The position numbers and the translations under genes are program-made. A stretch of 55,937 bases of DNA, taken from contig MKTA01000022.1 of the NCBI GenBank assembly GCA_001897515.1, forward strand, positions 1-55,937, in the 5' to 3' direction. The DNA comes from Bacteroidetes bacterium 41-46. GTDB taxonomy: Bacteria > Bacteroidota > Bacteroidia > Bacteroidales > UBA932. Below, piece after piece: positions 42,568 to 51,620 of this stretch (position 1 is its first letter; each line of letters begins with the position of its first letter). Below the pieces are notes generated by a model. That model ran no database searches. It was given only the letters and a program-made list of their open reading frames with translations, and had not been told where the DNA came from.

Positions 42568-44354
42568 TTGCGTCTGTCACCAGAGTAGTAGTTAGCCCCC
42601 CACAGGTCATAACGTCGGAATTGTGTCTGTAGCCGCTCTACAAAATTCTCATAATTGCGAACTTCAGGTACAGACCAGTAAACCTCTGATATGGCACTCA
42701 GTCTTGGGAATATTCCATATTCAAGCCTCTGTCTGTGAGGGTAATACTCGGTCCACATACAACCCTGACCACCAAGTATATTTGCCTTTGCAGCAGCACT
42801 TAAACTATCAGGAGCGGGTTCAAATTTATATACTTGCTCCAGACCCACTACCCTGCCCCTATGGGCCAGAGAATCCTCATTCTCCCTCTGCTGTATATTG
42901 AAATAGCTATATCTAGAAGGCGTAAGTATCGTCTTATGACCCTGTCTGGCAGCCTTATGTCCGTTTGTTGCATTTCTCCAGCTCATCACAACCGAGCCGG
43001 GTACCAGTCCGTCATCAATCATCTCATCCCATCCTATAACCACTCTGCCCCTCTCGGCCATCACATCGGTAAGCTTTTCAACAAAATGCCTCTGCAGCAT
43101 ATTGAAGTCAGGAATTCCATTAACACGCATATACTCTTTTGTACTCTCAGACTCCTCCCACCAGCGTTTAGCACACTCATCGGCTCCGATATGCACATAC
43201 TTGCTAGGGAAGACATCCATCAGCTCATTGAAGATATCCTTAAGGAAAACAAACAGTTCATCTGAGGGGGCAAGAACATTGTTCTGTCTGTTATATATAC
43301 CCCAGGTAATTGCAGGTTGTTTTGGAATCTCAGGCGTAGTGCTGAATTGCGGATAGCTGGCAATGATAGCCATAGAGTGAGCAGGGACATCAATCTCCGG
43401 AACTACTGTTATATACCTCTCCGACGCATATTTAACAATATCCTTCAACTCCTCAAAAGTGTAAAATCCGCCATATCTTGTAGAGTCCATACCAGTTCCG
43501 GGAAAGAGGCCGATAATTGTTCCCGCCCTCCACGAGCCTATTGAGTTGAGTTTAGGATATTTCCTGCTCTCCATCCTGTAGGCCTGATCATCAGTAAGGT
43601 GAATATGAAAATAGTTCATCTTATGAAGAGCCAGATAATCAATGTATTGTTTAATATAGTCAATGGACCAGATATGCCTTACAACATCCAGATGCATCCC
43701 CCTGTACTCAAACCTCGGTTTATCCTCAACCTCAGCAAAAGGCAACATAAGAGACTTTACAACAACACCCTCGCCCCTTGAGGGAACAGGCACCTCAGAG
43801 GCCTTTTTCCCAACAGAGGAGACACCTACAAGTCCCTCAGGAACAGGAAGCATCTGAATAAGAGATTGTACTGCATAAAAGAGCCCCTGCCTGCCCTCTC
43901 CCTCCAATAAAACACCATCGGCAGACACCTTAAGCCGATATCCGCTCTCATCAACGCCTCCCGCAGGATTACCCGGATCAAAATCCTCAGAGGCAACTCT
44001 TTTCGCACCATTAGGAGTAAAGCCGAGAACTATATCAGCAGATAATTTTGCTCCCCCCCTCTTCACTCCACCAGCCGCACCGACTACACCGGTTGAGTTA
44101 ACTACCTTCAATTCAATACCATAATACCTCTTGAGATATTCTGCCAGAAAGCTGGCAGAGTTCTGACCTGCCGGATTTGTCACTAAAATGCGGGTAGAGC
44201 CATCCAGCTTAAGGAGACCCCCACCCTGATTCAATATATTTAAGGGCTGAGGAATTATCCCCACCCTTGACTGGCTGTTAAGTTCCATAGAAAAGAGTAG
44301 CATTGCCGAAACTAGAATTGGAAATAATCCGGCAAATTTTAGAAATTTATTCAT
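42561..44354 (-). CDS. Beta-N-acetylhexosaminidase (GH20), exported
   Basis: 597 residues. Signal peptide FLKFAGLFPILVSAMLLF. GH20b domain to about 150, then the GH20 barrel: MHLDVVRHIWSIDYIKQYIDYLALHKMNYFHIHLTDDQAYR (parts seen), the catalytic Asp-Glu pair in HIGADECAKRWW, and WEEMIDDG-like GWDEMIDDGLVPG. It removes terminal GlcNAc or GalNAc from glycans in the periplasm or at the surface. The GH20b part holds Gly/Val/Ala insertions (GVVGAAGGVKRGGAK). Neighbour gene rsmF-like overlaps its stop by 7 nt. Confidence 0.93.
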
Positions 44355-44385
44355 TATTGTAAATTTGGGGTTAAATTCTCACTTG

Positions 44386-44799
44386 TCAACCAATCGCACT
44401 CTCCAGCCTGTCGGTCAGCTGATTAACAGCCTCCTGCAACTTTCCGCCCAGCATCATCTTAAACATTCCGCTCAGTTCAGCCTCAATCTCAATGTTAAAC
44501 AGGCTCTCAAGAGCACCGGCATCCTCAATTCTCACATATATCCTGAACGGTATTGGCGAAGGTCCGAATGACTCATACTTCACAACAGAGAATGGAATCT
44601 TCTCTCCAACCTTGATCCCAATTTCAAAACCCTGCATCTTCCCTCTTATAGAGTCTGCTGAAGCAACAACCTCGGCCTTATCAAGCTGCTCCTTTGGCAA
44701 CCCTCTAGTGAAGTTTGTCAAATCAGAAAATATGGCAAACAATTCACTTGCAGGGCGAGAGACTCTAATCTGTCTTCCCACCGCATTCGTAGTACTCAT
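44386..44799 (-). CDS. SRPBCC-fold protein
   Basis: 137 residues of START/SRPBCC-like pattern: N-terminal SRPASELFAIFSDLTNFTR-type text (helix-grip start), central strands FEIGIKVGEKIPFSVVKYES, and a long C-terminal helix EAVNQLTDRLES. Such domains bind lipids or other hydrophobic ligands; no enzyme signature. Located between pyrE and the hexosaminidase gene, same strand. Confidence 0.77.
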   Translation of the reverse strand: MSTTNAVGRQIRVSRPASELFAIFSDLTNFTRGLPKEQLDKAEVVASADSIRGKMQGFEIGIKVGEKIPFSVVKYESFGPSPIPFRIYVRIEDAGALESLFNIEIEAELSGMFKMMLGGKLQEAVNQLTDRLESAIG

Positions 44800-44838
44800 T
44801 GTAAATATTTACTAAATATGTAATTAAACAACTTTACT

Positions 44839-45474
44839 CTATTCCACTCCCCACACATCAGGGCGGAAACGCCAGTCACGCAATGTCTCCAGCTCCTCCT
44901 CCTTAATATAGTTACAGCTCACAGCCTCTTCAATAAGAGTATCATAATTTGTAAGCGTCCTGAGTTCCAGGTTCCTGTACTCAAAAGCACGTCTGCTCTT
45001 ATCAAAATTGTATGAAAAGATAGCAACCATTCCAAGTACAGTACCACTGGCCTTCTCAACCGCATCAACAGCAGAGAGAGAACTTTGACCGGTAGATATA
45101 AGATCTTCAACCATAACCACATTTGCACCAGCAGGGAGGTCTCCCTCAACCTGAGCACCGGTACCATGATCTTTAGGCTTAGGTCTTACATATACAAAAG
45201 GTTTGCCCAGAAACTCAGCAACAAGCATCCCCCACGCAATAGCACCGGTTGCCACACCCGCAATAAAATCGGCCTTAGAGTAATTCTGCTCCACTATTCT
45301 CGCAAGACTCTTATATACAATTTCCCTAGCCTTAGGGTAAGACAAAATCTTCCTGTTATCACAATAGATAGGCGCCCTCCAGCCCGAAGCCCAGGTAAAA
45401 GGTTTTTCAGGGCTAAGTATCACAGCCTTAATATCAAGCAGCTGTCTAGCAATAATTTTTTCAATAGACTCCAT
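44839..45474 (-). CDS. pyrE: Orotate phosphoribosyltransferase
   Basis: 211 residues from ATG 45474 (MESIEKIIARQLL), 12 nt after a promoter start point; the upstream frame to 45510 would run across the promoter. PRPP loop VMVEDLISTGQSSLSAVDA matches the PRTase motif; orotate site text IYCDNRKILSYP and GVATGAIAWGMLVAE also match. It makes OMP from orotate and PRPP in pyrimidine synthesis. The promoter forms a palindrome with that of the Nudix gene. Confidence 0.95.
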   Translation of the reverse strand: MESIEKIIARQLLDIKAVILSPEKPFTWASGWRAPIYCDNRKILSYPKAREIVYKSLARIVEQNYSKADFIAGVATGAIAWGMLVAEFLGKPFVYVRPKPKDHGTGAQVEGDLPAGANVVMVEDLISTGQSSLSAVDAVEKASGTVLGMVAIFSYNFDKSRRAFEYRNLELRTLTNYDTLIEEAVSCNYIKEEELETLRDWRFRPDVWGVE

Positions 45475-45482
45475 AAAAAAAG

Positions 45483-45500
45483 TATCTTTGTGCAAAGATA
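45483..45500. promoter_or_regulatory. Face-to-face promoters of pyrE and the Nudix gene
   Basis: TATCTTTGtgCAAAGATA: a rightward -7 box (45483-45490) and a leftward -7 box (45500-45493) form an 18-bp palindrome. Each box would overlap the start point of the other promoter, so the polymerases should exclude each other, or the palindrome could bind a regulator. Confidence 0.55.
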
Positions 45501-45522
45501 GTAATTTCATTCCTATTTTTTG

Positions 45523-46140
45523 ATGTACAGAATCTACTTCAACAAGCGCTGTCTTGCGGTCTGCTCACTGAACCACAAGGCTCTCAGCGAACCCGATGCA
45601 GTGCTATACTCTCCCGGTGAATTCCCTGAACTCGCAAATCTACCCCGAATCTTTGACGAATCCCCACAAATAACAAAGCTCTACGTTCCCTCGGCCAACC
45701 AGGAAAACGCATTCAAACAGCTTTGCACCAAATTCTCCCGTATAACTGCCGGAGGAGGCATCGTCACAAATAAGAACGGCCAATATCTCATCATCTTCCA
45801 CCACGGAGTTTGGGACTTCCCCAAAGGGATGCAGGAGTCAGGCGAAGACATACGCCAGACAGCCCTGAGAGAGGTACAGGAGGAGTGCGGCATAAGCGAT
45901 CTGGAGATCCACGAACACCTGTGCGACACATATCATACATACCACCGCGACGGTGAGTTCATCCTCAAGACCACCCGCTGGTACCGGATGGAGTACAAAG
46001 GCAATGGCACCGACACCCACCCCCAGGCCGAAGAGGAGATAGAACGCGCAATATGGGCCGATCCCTCAGATCTCCCCACCCACTTCGCCAACACCTACCC
46101 ATCCATCAAATACCTCTACAAACTTGTAACAGAGAGATAA
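45523..46140 (+). CDS. Nudix hydrolase
   Basis: 205 residues from ATG 45523 (the frame begins one codon earlier with TTG). The first about 80 residues are a small N-terminal domain (MYRIYFNKRCLAVCSLN); the Nudix box is GMQESGEDIRQTALREVQEECGI at about 106-128 and fits G-x5-E-x7-REVxEExGU. Preceded by PKGM and followed by HLCDTYHTYHRDGEF. This type in Bacteroidetes often hydrolyses a nucleoside diphosphate derivative; substrate unknown. Confidence 0.9.
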   Translation: MYRIYFNKRCLAVCSLNHKALSEPDAVLYSPGEFPELANLPRIFDESPQITKLYVPSANQENAFKQLCTKFSRITAGGGIVTNKNGQYLIIFHHGVWDFPKGMQESGEDIRQTALREVQEECGISDLEIHEHLCDTYHTYHRDGEFILKTTRWYRMEYKGNGTDTHPQAEEEIERAIWADPSDLPTHFANTYPSIKYLYKLVTER

Positions 46141-46199
46141 ACTTCTCACCTGTGTATCAGATGCTTTAACAACATTCAGATGGGTTCGGACAGGATTCC

Positions 46200-46556
46200 A
46201 CCCTTTGCTGTACATTTTATTGATTAATAGCTAATTAGCATTTAAAGACAGCTTGCCATTGATTGCCGTGCATATCGCTGTCTAATAACTATTTAGCATT
46301 TATTAAAAGGTGGGCTTGCCACCGCTCGTCGTACAATTCATTGATAAATAGCTAAATAGATTATTTAGTTGAGTATTTTTTAGGTGCGTTTGCCACCCTC
46401 CGCTGTACATCATGCTGATATATAGCTATTTGAGTTTTAGGGTTTTTGCGTTTTTTGAGATTTTGCAAAAGTTAATTATCTGTAAAACTGTTAATTGTAC
46501 AAGGAGGGGTGGCAAGCCCATCAAGAAGGGCATACTGCCGAATGGCTAAACACGGC
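46200..46556 (+). repeat. REP-like region, right copy, inner part (GGTGGCAAG-type)
   Basis: Four degenerate units of about 65-80 bp, each with a motif like TGTACAgCaAAGGGTGGCAAG (in both senses across the region) and the hairpin GGTGG-N5-CCACC. Positions near 46,201-46,217, 46,310-46,335, 46,385-46,415 and 46,495-46,520. Outer match is to 40,281-40,530 inverted. Confidence 0.75.
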
Positions 46557-46994
46557 GAAGCACCATCTAAATCCGGCAGCAGGCCGTGTAAACTGTGAAG
46601 CACCAATTAAATCCGGCCGATGGCCATGTAAACTGCGAAGCACCATCTAAATCCGGACGGTTAGTCCGTGAAAAAAGGCGGAGCACCACTCAAAACTGGC
46701 AGATAGGCAGTGTAAACTGCGAAGCACCACTTAATTCCGGCAGCAGGCAGTGTAAACTGCGAAGCACCACTTAATTCCGGCAGCAGGCCGTGTAAACTGC
46801 GAAGCACCAATTAAATCCGGCAGCAGGCAGTGTAAACTGCGAAGCACCAATTAAATCCGGCAGCAGGCCGTGTAAACTGTGAAGCACCAATTAAATCCGG
46901 CCGAAGGCCATGTAAACTGCGAAGCACCATCTAAATCCGGACGGTTAGTCCGTGAAAAAAGGCGGAGCACCACTCAAAACTGGCAGATGGGCGT
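46557..46994 (+). repeat. Tandem array of 40-44 bp REP-like units, about 11 copies
   Basis: Consensus unit GAAGCACCA(A/T)(T/C)TAAATCCGG then (C)AGCAGGC(C/A)GTGTAAACTG(C/T), total 40 bp; two units are 44 bp. Units contain short palindromes (CGGC-AGCAG-GCCG, GGCC-GAT-GGCC, CGGAC-GGTTA-GTCCG). A three-unit block (46597-46720) recurs at 46877-46994 in the same order (GGCC-type, GTCCG-type, CAAAACTGG-type), which shows block duplication. Units abut with no spacers, unlike a CRISPR array. Confidence 0.9.
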
Positions 46995-47113
46995 GAATAT
47001 CTTGACACCCCTAGATATCCATTCGCCTGATTTACTACACTTTAAAAAAGCTGGTTTTGCCAAAAAAGACCAGTCTGAAATTTGTATGTTGCTTATTTTC
47101 TGCACAATGTAGA

Positions 47114-47977
47114 TCAAGGGGTGGCAAGCACTTTTCTGATGTAGTTCAAAGATTTATTAATATGAGCTCTGATTTGGGGGTAGGTTGCAGAGCAATCATA
47201 TCTCAAGGATTTAATTATGTACACAATTTCAGCATTATCCAATATTCTCACATCTTTATTGTTTACGAGCCGTTTGAAAAAATCAGCCACATAGCTGTCT
47301 GAAACATAACATCTCAGAGTACGTTTTCCATCTTTTCTGAAGGGCTTATAGGTGTTGACATCAAGATTAAAAGCCTCTTCCGAAGAATACTCCTGCAAAG
47401 CGTAGCTCTTGTTTACTTCAATATACGAGTCCAAAAGATGAGACCTCTTTGCAAAATATTGATTTGCAGAACTCCAGAAAAAATCTTCATGTTTTTCACA
47501 CATTCTGGCCCTCTTTGCATTACTCAGTATATACAAGAAGCAATCTTTAAACCTGACAGGATTATAAATTGGAGAACTACCATAAGGAGTCTCAAATACC
47601 TTAACAACAGCCGGATGTTTCCTCTTATACCAAAGCGAATAACGAAACATGATCTGCCCCATAACCGCAGGCAGATCATTCGTCTCAATAAGTAAATGAA
47701 AATGGTTAACCATGATAATGTAACTGTAAATAATGAAGTTTGTCTCTTTAAGAACCTCATTAACAATGACAAGGAACATCATATGATCCTCATCGTCAAC
47801 AAAAACCCTCCTGCTTTCAAACCCTCGCACATAGACGTGAAAATTTCCACTCTTAACTCTGGATCTCTTTTTTGATTTTTTAACAGCAGATTTCCTACTG
47901 TTCATCTCTCTGTTCAACCTTCTCAAATAGAGTAAATTGTCAAATTTTGATCTCTCCATCACCATTTCTCCCTCCAC
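47114..47977 (-). CDS. RAYT: REP-associated tyrosine transposase (Y1_Tnp, HUH)
   Basis: 287 residues. N-terminal basic region (KKSKKRSRVKSG), then the transposase IS200-like domain with HUH motif NHFHLLIE (H92, H94) and candidate catalytic Tyr in FRYSLWYKRK (Y113 or Y117). Typical following text: YILSNAKRARMCEKHEDFFWSSANQYF. A C-terminal extension of about 85 residues is present. RAYTs nick REP-type hairpins; the gene lies 120 nt from a large REP-like array, and its last codons (VLATP) are encoded by a copy of the array's GGTGGCAAG motif, so gene and repeats share ends. Confidence 0.87.
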   Translation of the reverse strand: MEGEMVMERSKFDNLLYLRRLNREMNSRKSAVKKSKKRSRVKSGNFHVYVRGFESRRVFVDDEDHMMFLVIVNEVLKETNFIIYSYIIMVNHFHLLIETNDLPAVMGQIMFRYSLWYKRKHPAVVKVFETPYGSSPIYNPVRFKDCFLYILSNAKRARMCEKHEDFFWSSANQYFAKRSHLLDSYIEVNKSYALQEYSSEEAFNLDVNTYKPFRKDGKRTLRCYVSDSYVADFFKRLVNNKDVRILDNAEIVYIIKSLRYDCSATYPQIRAHINKSLNYIRKVLATP

Positions 47978-48240
47978 TTTTTAATAATTTAACACACTAT
48001 CAGATTTATGGAAAATTCTGATTCATATCAAAATCCAGTAACAAAAATAGAGTAATAACGATAAATGTATCCTGTCAATCAGATCATTTGTCTAATTATA
48101 TTCAATTATTAGTTGTTTATAGATTTTTACCCATAAATAATTAAAATAGAATTAATGAGGCAAAATGCTACAGGAGGTCGCTCATTTAGCAACTAGAAGG
48201 AAGTCAAGATTAGAACCTAATTGTTTGTTCTATTTGATTA

Positions 48241-48975
48241 TTACCGGAGGTCGTTTGTTTTGTAGCCGGGAGGGAGGGGGGATGGAGGTGTAAATATGGA
48301 TTTTGGCAACTGTTGGGGAAGAGATTTGAATTCTTTGATAACAACTATATAAACAGAATTATCCCTAGAGGTGTACTTTACAAGTGTGGGTTGATTTGTT
48401 GCTGAGTTTATGCTTAAAACGATCTCTTTATAGGGTGCCCTTTTATTTTTGGGTTTCAACTCTATAGACCATACCTGCTGACCGTTTACTGAAGGGCTTA
48501 CACTCTTTATTATTTCACTCTTAGCCCTTTCAGGAAAATTATACGCACTCTCCACAGTAGTAAAGAAGCCCATTGGATTCTCAACAATATCAGTCTGGCC
48601 CGGGTCGTGGTGAAATATTGTAACCTCACCCTCTGAGTGGTTAACCATCCATTTTGTTTCTCCATCGCAAAACAGCTCAAAATTAGAATTATAGAGCTTA
48701 TAGAAATCGCCTGAAGCGGTTACCGAACCTGAGTAGCTCTCACGAGCAGGATTTTGCAACCCTAATTTATCCACAGCCAGGAACTCAAACTCCATTTTTA
48801 CAGATGGTGCGCTCCTGATTTTCCCCACCATAGCCGATAAAATCTGAGAGGAGCTTTTGCTGTTTTGTGCCGATACCTCCTCAGGCACAATGGATAAAAC
48901 AATGGAAATAATCAGAAACAGAATATGCTTGGCAGTGTTCCTTTTATAATTTACTGACGATCTGATATATAACAT
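48241..48975 (-). CDS. lolA: LolA-like outer membrane lipoprotein carrier protein
   Basis: 244 residues: N-terminal hydrophobic segment (ILFLIISIVLSIVPEEVSA) as signal peptide, then the LolA half-barrel pattern, with MEFEFLAVDKLGLQNP, SGDFYKLYNSNFELFCDGETKWMVN and VSPSVNGQQVWSIELKPK. It carries lipoproteins across the periplasm. It lies 51 nt after ftsK, an arrangement common in Bacteroidota. The C-terminus is Pro-rich (PPSPLPPG). 260 nt between RAYT and this gene hold no further gene. Confidence 0.87.
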   Translation of the reverse strand: MLYIRSSVNYKRNTAKHILFLIISIVLSIVPEEVSAQNSKSSSQILSAMVGKIRSAPSVKMEFEFLAVDKLGLQNPARESYSGSVTASGDFYKLYNSNFELFCDGETKWMVNHSEGEVTIFHHDPGQTDIVENPMGFFTTVESAYNFPERAKSEIIKSVSPSVNGQQVWSIELKPKNKRAPYKEIVLSINSATNQPTLVKYTSRDNSVYIVVIKEFKSLPQQLPKSIFTPPSPLPPGYKTNDLR

Positions 48976-49026
48976 TGTGTTTTAAGCTAAAAATCAATTT
49001 AATCAAAACCGTTTGCGAACCATCCT

Positions 49027-51609
49027 TTAATCCAGACTGGCAAGGATACGGTCAAGGGAGGTAAAGTCTGTGATTAGGACCTGTCGGGCTTTGCTACCTT
49101 CTGACGGACCGACAATGCCTGCGGCTTCAAGCTGGTCCATAATCCGGCCTGCACGGTTGTAGCCGAGGTTCATCCGGCGCTGGATTAGCGAGGTTGAGCC
49201 CTGCTGATACTGCACCACAAGTTTTGCAGCTTCGTCAAAGAGCTTGTCTCTCTTTCCCAGGTCAACCTCTCCGGCAATACTCTCCCCCTCCTCTCCTACA
49301 TATTCAGGAAGGTAGTGGGCAGTTGAATACCCCTTCTGGTCACTAATGAACTGGACAACCCTGTCTATCTCCTTGGTGTCAATAAGGGCACACTGAACCC
49401 TGGTGAGCTCGGCACCGGACATAAAGAGCATATCACCCCGGCCTATGAGCTGGTTGGCACCTGTTGTGTCTAGAATGGTTCGGGAGTCAATACTGGAGAT
49501 TACCTTGAATGCAATCCTGGCAGGGAAGTTGGCCTTGATAAGTCCTGTAATGATGTTTGTTGTTGGACGCTGAGTGGCGATTACAAGGTGTATGCCTATG
49601 GCTCTGGCGAGTTGGGCAAGTCTTGTTATCGGCTCCTCAACCTCGCGGCCTGCAGTCATCATAAGGTCTGCGTACTCGTCTATCACAACGACAATGAATG
49701 GGAGGAAGCGGTGACCTTTAAGCGGGTTGAGCTTCCTGGAGAGGAATTTTTCATTGTACTCCTTGATGTTTCTGACATGAGCAAGTTTAAGAAGATCGTA
49801 ACGGGCGTCCATCTCAATTGTCAGAGATTTGAGAGTGTAAACCACCTTTTGAGTATCGGTAATTATAGCCTCTTCTGCATCGGGAAGTTTGGCGAGGAAG
49901 TGGTGCTCAATCTTTGCATAGAGAGAGAGTTCAACCTTCTTGGGGTCAACAAGGACAAACTTCATCTCTGAAGGGTGTTTGGTGTATAGGAGTGAGGTTA
50001 TTATTGCATTCAGTCCTACCGATTTACCCTGCCCGGTTGCACCGGCCACAAGGAGGTGTGGCATCTTTGCCAGGTCAAAGGCCAATGCTTCGTTAGATAT
50101 TGTTCGGCCAAGAACAATAGGTAGTTCATAACCCGAGTTTCTGAATTTATCCTCAAGTAGCATTGTCTTAAGAGGAACAATGCTCGGCTTAGCGTTTGCA
50201 ACCTCTATGCCGACACTATTGGTTCCGGGGATGGGGGCAATTATGCGGACACCCCTGGCGGCAAGAGACATAGCGATATCGTCCTCAAGCCTCTTAATTT
50301 GTGAAATTCTGACTCCGGCCTGAGGTACAATTTCGTACAGAGTTACAGTGGGGCCTGTACGGGCCGATACACGTTCTATTCCTATCTTATAGTCACCCAG
50401 CGTTTTGGCGATTCTGCGCTTGTTCATCTCAAGCTCCTCGCGGGTCACCTCGTAGCGTTTGTCTCTGTAGTCGTCCAGAAGCTCTATGCCTGGAGATTTG
50501 TAGTTGGGAAGGTCAAGTCTTGGGTCAAAAAGCGTGGCAAGTGAGCCGGGGGGAAGGTCTTTTATGAAGTCTTCGTCCTCGTCGGTGCCATTTGATTCGT
50601 CTATAATCTCAAAAGGGATGTCGTCTTCAGATGTTATTGGGTCTGAGGGAGGGGTAAGATCTGAGGGGGTGAGGGGGGGAACGGCCCCGCCGGAGGCGGG
50701 GGAGGCGCCATCGGCGCCGTCGGAGCCGGCCGTATCCGGCCCGGCTCCGCCATCCCCCCCTACCTCAAACACTACCTCACCATTCTCATCATAAACCCTC
50801 TCAATAAGCTGAGGTCCCGCACCCTTGGCCGCGGCTGCGGCAGCAAGAGCACCCGCCAAAGCACCATGAGGGTCAGATGATTCACTCTCTACGGCTTCAT
50901 CCGAGACAGAGTCGGCACCCTCACCATCAGAGACAGCATTCTCAACAGCTCTCTCCTTTGGTTTTCTATGGAATATTGCATTAATACCGTTATTGAACCA
51001 GTTTACAAATCTGTAGCTGCAAAGGAATAACCAGAGAATAAGCACAGTGACTATAATAAGACCCGCACCCGTAGCCCCAACCATAGAGTTGAGCCACTCA
51101 TTCACATAGAAGCCGTAAGAGCCTCCGGCTCCATTCCCAAACCAATCTACAAATTTTGTAAACCCAAAAACGTAAGAGAAAAATACAGAGATAATAATTG
51201 CTCCAAATGCAGAGAGAAAGAATATTCTAAGCAGGCGCACCCTTTTGATTCTCAAAGAGAAAATTGACACAGCACCAAAAAAGAGGGGTATAACAAAAGC
51301 ACCCAGCCCAAACAGTTTTGAAACCAGTAGATTAGACCATAAAAACCCAATTTTTCCACCCCCGTTCTCAACCGGAACAATATTATTCCAGAAGTCAGGA
51401 TTTGAGAGAAGAGACTGATCCTCTGCCCATGTAAAGATATAGGAGATAAGTGCTATAAAGGTATATACAGATAACCCTCCAAAGAAGAGCCCTGTGATAA
51501 GCCTTGCAGCCTCCATACCCTTTGGTGCGGGGAGGTTCTCACCCGTTTTGGCCTTTTTCTCAACTTTCGGTTTTGGATTCGGTTTCTGTTTAGATTCTGC
51601 GGTAGCCAT
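49027..51609 (-). CDS. ftsK: DNA translocase FtsK/SpoIIIE
   Basis: 860 residues. Four membrane segments at about 30-200, then an Ala/Gly-rich linker (240-330) that holds a GC-rich structured element (residues 283-312), and the motor: VILVAGATGQGKSVGLN-type Walker A (seen: GATGQGKSVGL), Walker B VVVIDEYADLMM, and the sensor/arginine region RPTTNIITGLIKANFPARIAF. The gamma winged-helix ends the protein (QRRMNLGYNRAGRIMDQLEAAGIVG). Moves DNA and coordinates chromosome dimer resolution at division. Confidence 0.96.
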   Translation of the reverse strand: MATAESKQKPNPKPKVEKKAKTGENLPAPKGMEAARLITGLFFGGLSVYTFIALISYIFTWAEDQSLLSNPDFWNNIVPVENGGGKIGFLWSNLLVSKLFGLGAFVIPLFFGAVSIFSLRIKRVRLLRIFFLSAFGAIIISVFFSYVFGFTKFVDWFGNGAGGSYGFYVNEWLNSMVGATGAGLIIVTVLILWLFLCSYRFVNWFNNGINAIFHRKPKERAVENAVSDGEGADSVSDEAVESESSDPHGALAGALAAAAAAKGAGPQLIERVYDENGEVVFEVGGDGGAGPDTAGSDGADGASPASGGAVPPLTPSDLTPPSDPITSEDDIPFEIIDESNGTDEDEDFIKDLPPGSLATLFDPRLDLPNYKSPGIELLDDYRDKRYEVTREELEMNKRRIAKTLGDYKIGIERVSARTGPTVTLYEIVPQAGVRISQIKRLEDDIAMSLAARGVRIIAPIPGTNSVGIEVANAKPSIVPLKTMLLEDKFRNSGYELPIVLGRTISNEALAFDLAKMPHLLVAGATGQGKSVGLNAIITSLLYTKHPSEMKFVLVDPKKVELSLYAKIEHHFLAKLPDAEEAIITDTQKVVYTLKSLTIEMDARYDLLKLAHVRNIKEYNEKFLSRKLNPLKGHRFLPFIVVVIDEYADLMMTAGREVEEPITRLAQLARAIGIHLVIATQRPTTNIITGLIKANFPARIAFKVISSIDSRTILDTTGANQLIGRGDMLFMSGAELTRVQCALIDTKEIDRVVQFISDQKGYSTAHYLPEYVGEEGESIAGEVDLGKRDKLFDEAAKLVVQYQQGSTSLIQRRMNLGYNRAGRIMDQLEAAGIVGPSEGSKARQVLITDFTSLDRILASLD
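50672..50761 (-). repeat. GC-rich cloverleaf-like element in ftsK (element B)
   Basis: Outer stem of G7/C7 type (50672-50680 with 50753-50761), then three hairpins: CCCCGCC/GGCGGGG (50685-50701, 3-nt loop), GGCGCC/GGCGCC (50704-50718, 3-nt loop) and GGAGCCGG/CCGGCTCC (50722-50748). Translated in frame as residues 283-312 of the linker. Confidence 0.85.
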
Positions 51610-51620
51610 ATTATTTACTT

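Noticed and set aside
46557..46994. CRISPR array
   Set aside because: Units of 40-44 bp abut directly with no unique spacers, differ among themselves and contain their own palindromes; no cas genes nearby.
47978..48240. Possible small gene between RAYT and lolA
   Set aside because: AT-rich, only short frames; a partial GGAGGTCG repeat (48173 and 48246) is seen but nothing that supports a gene.
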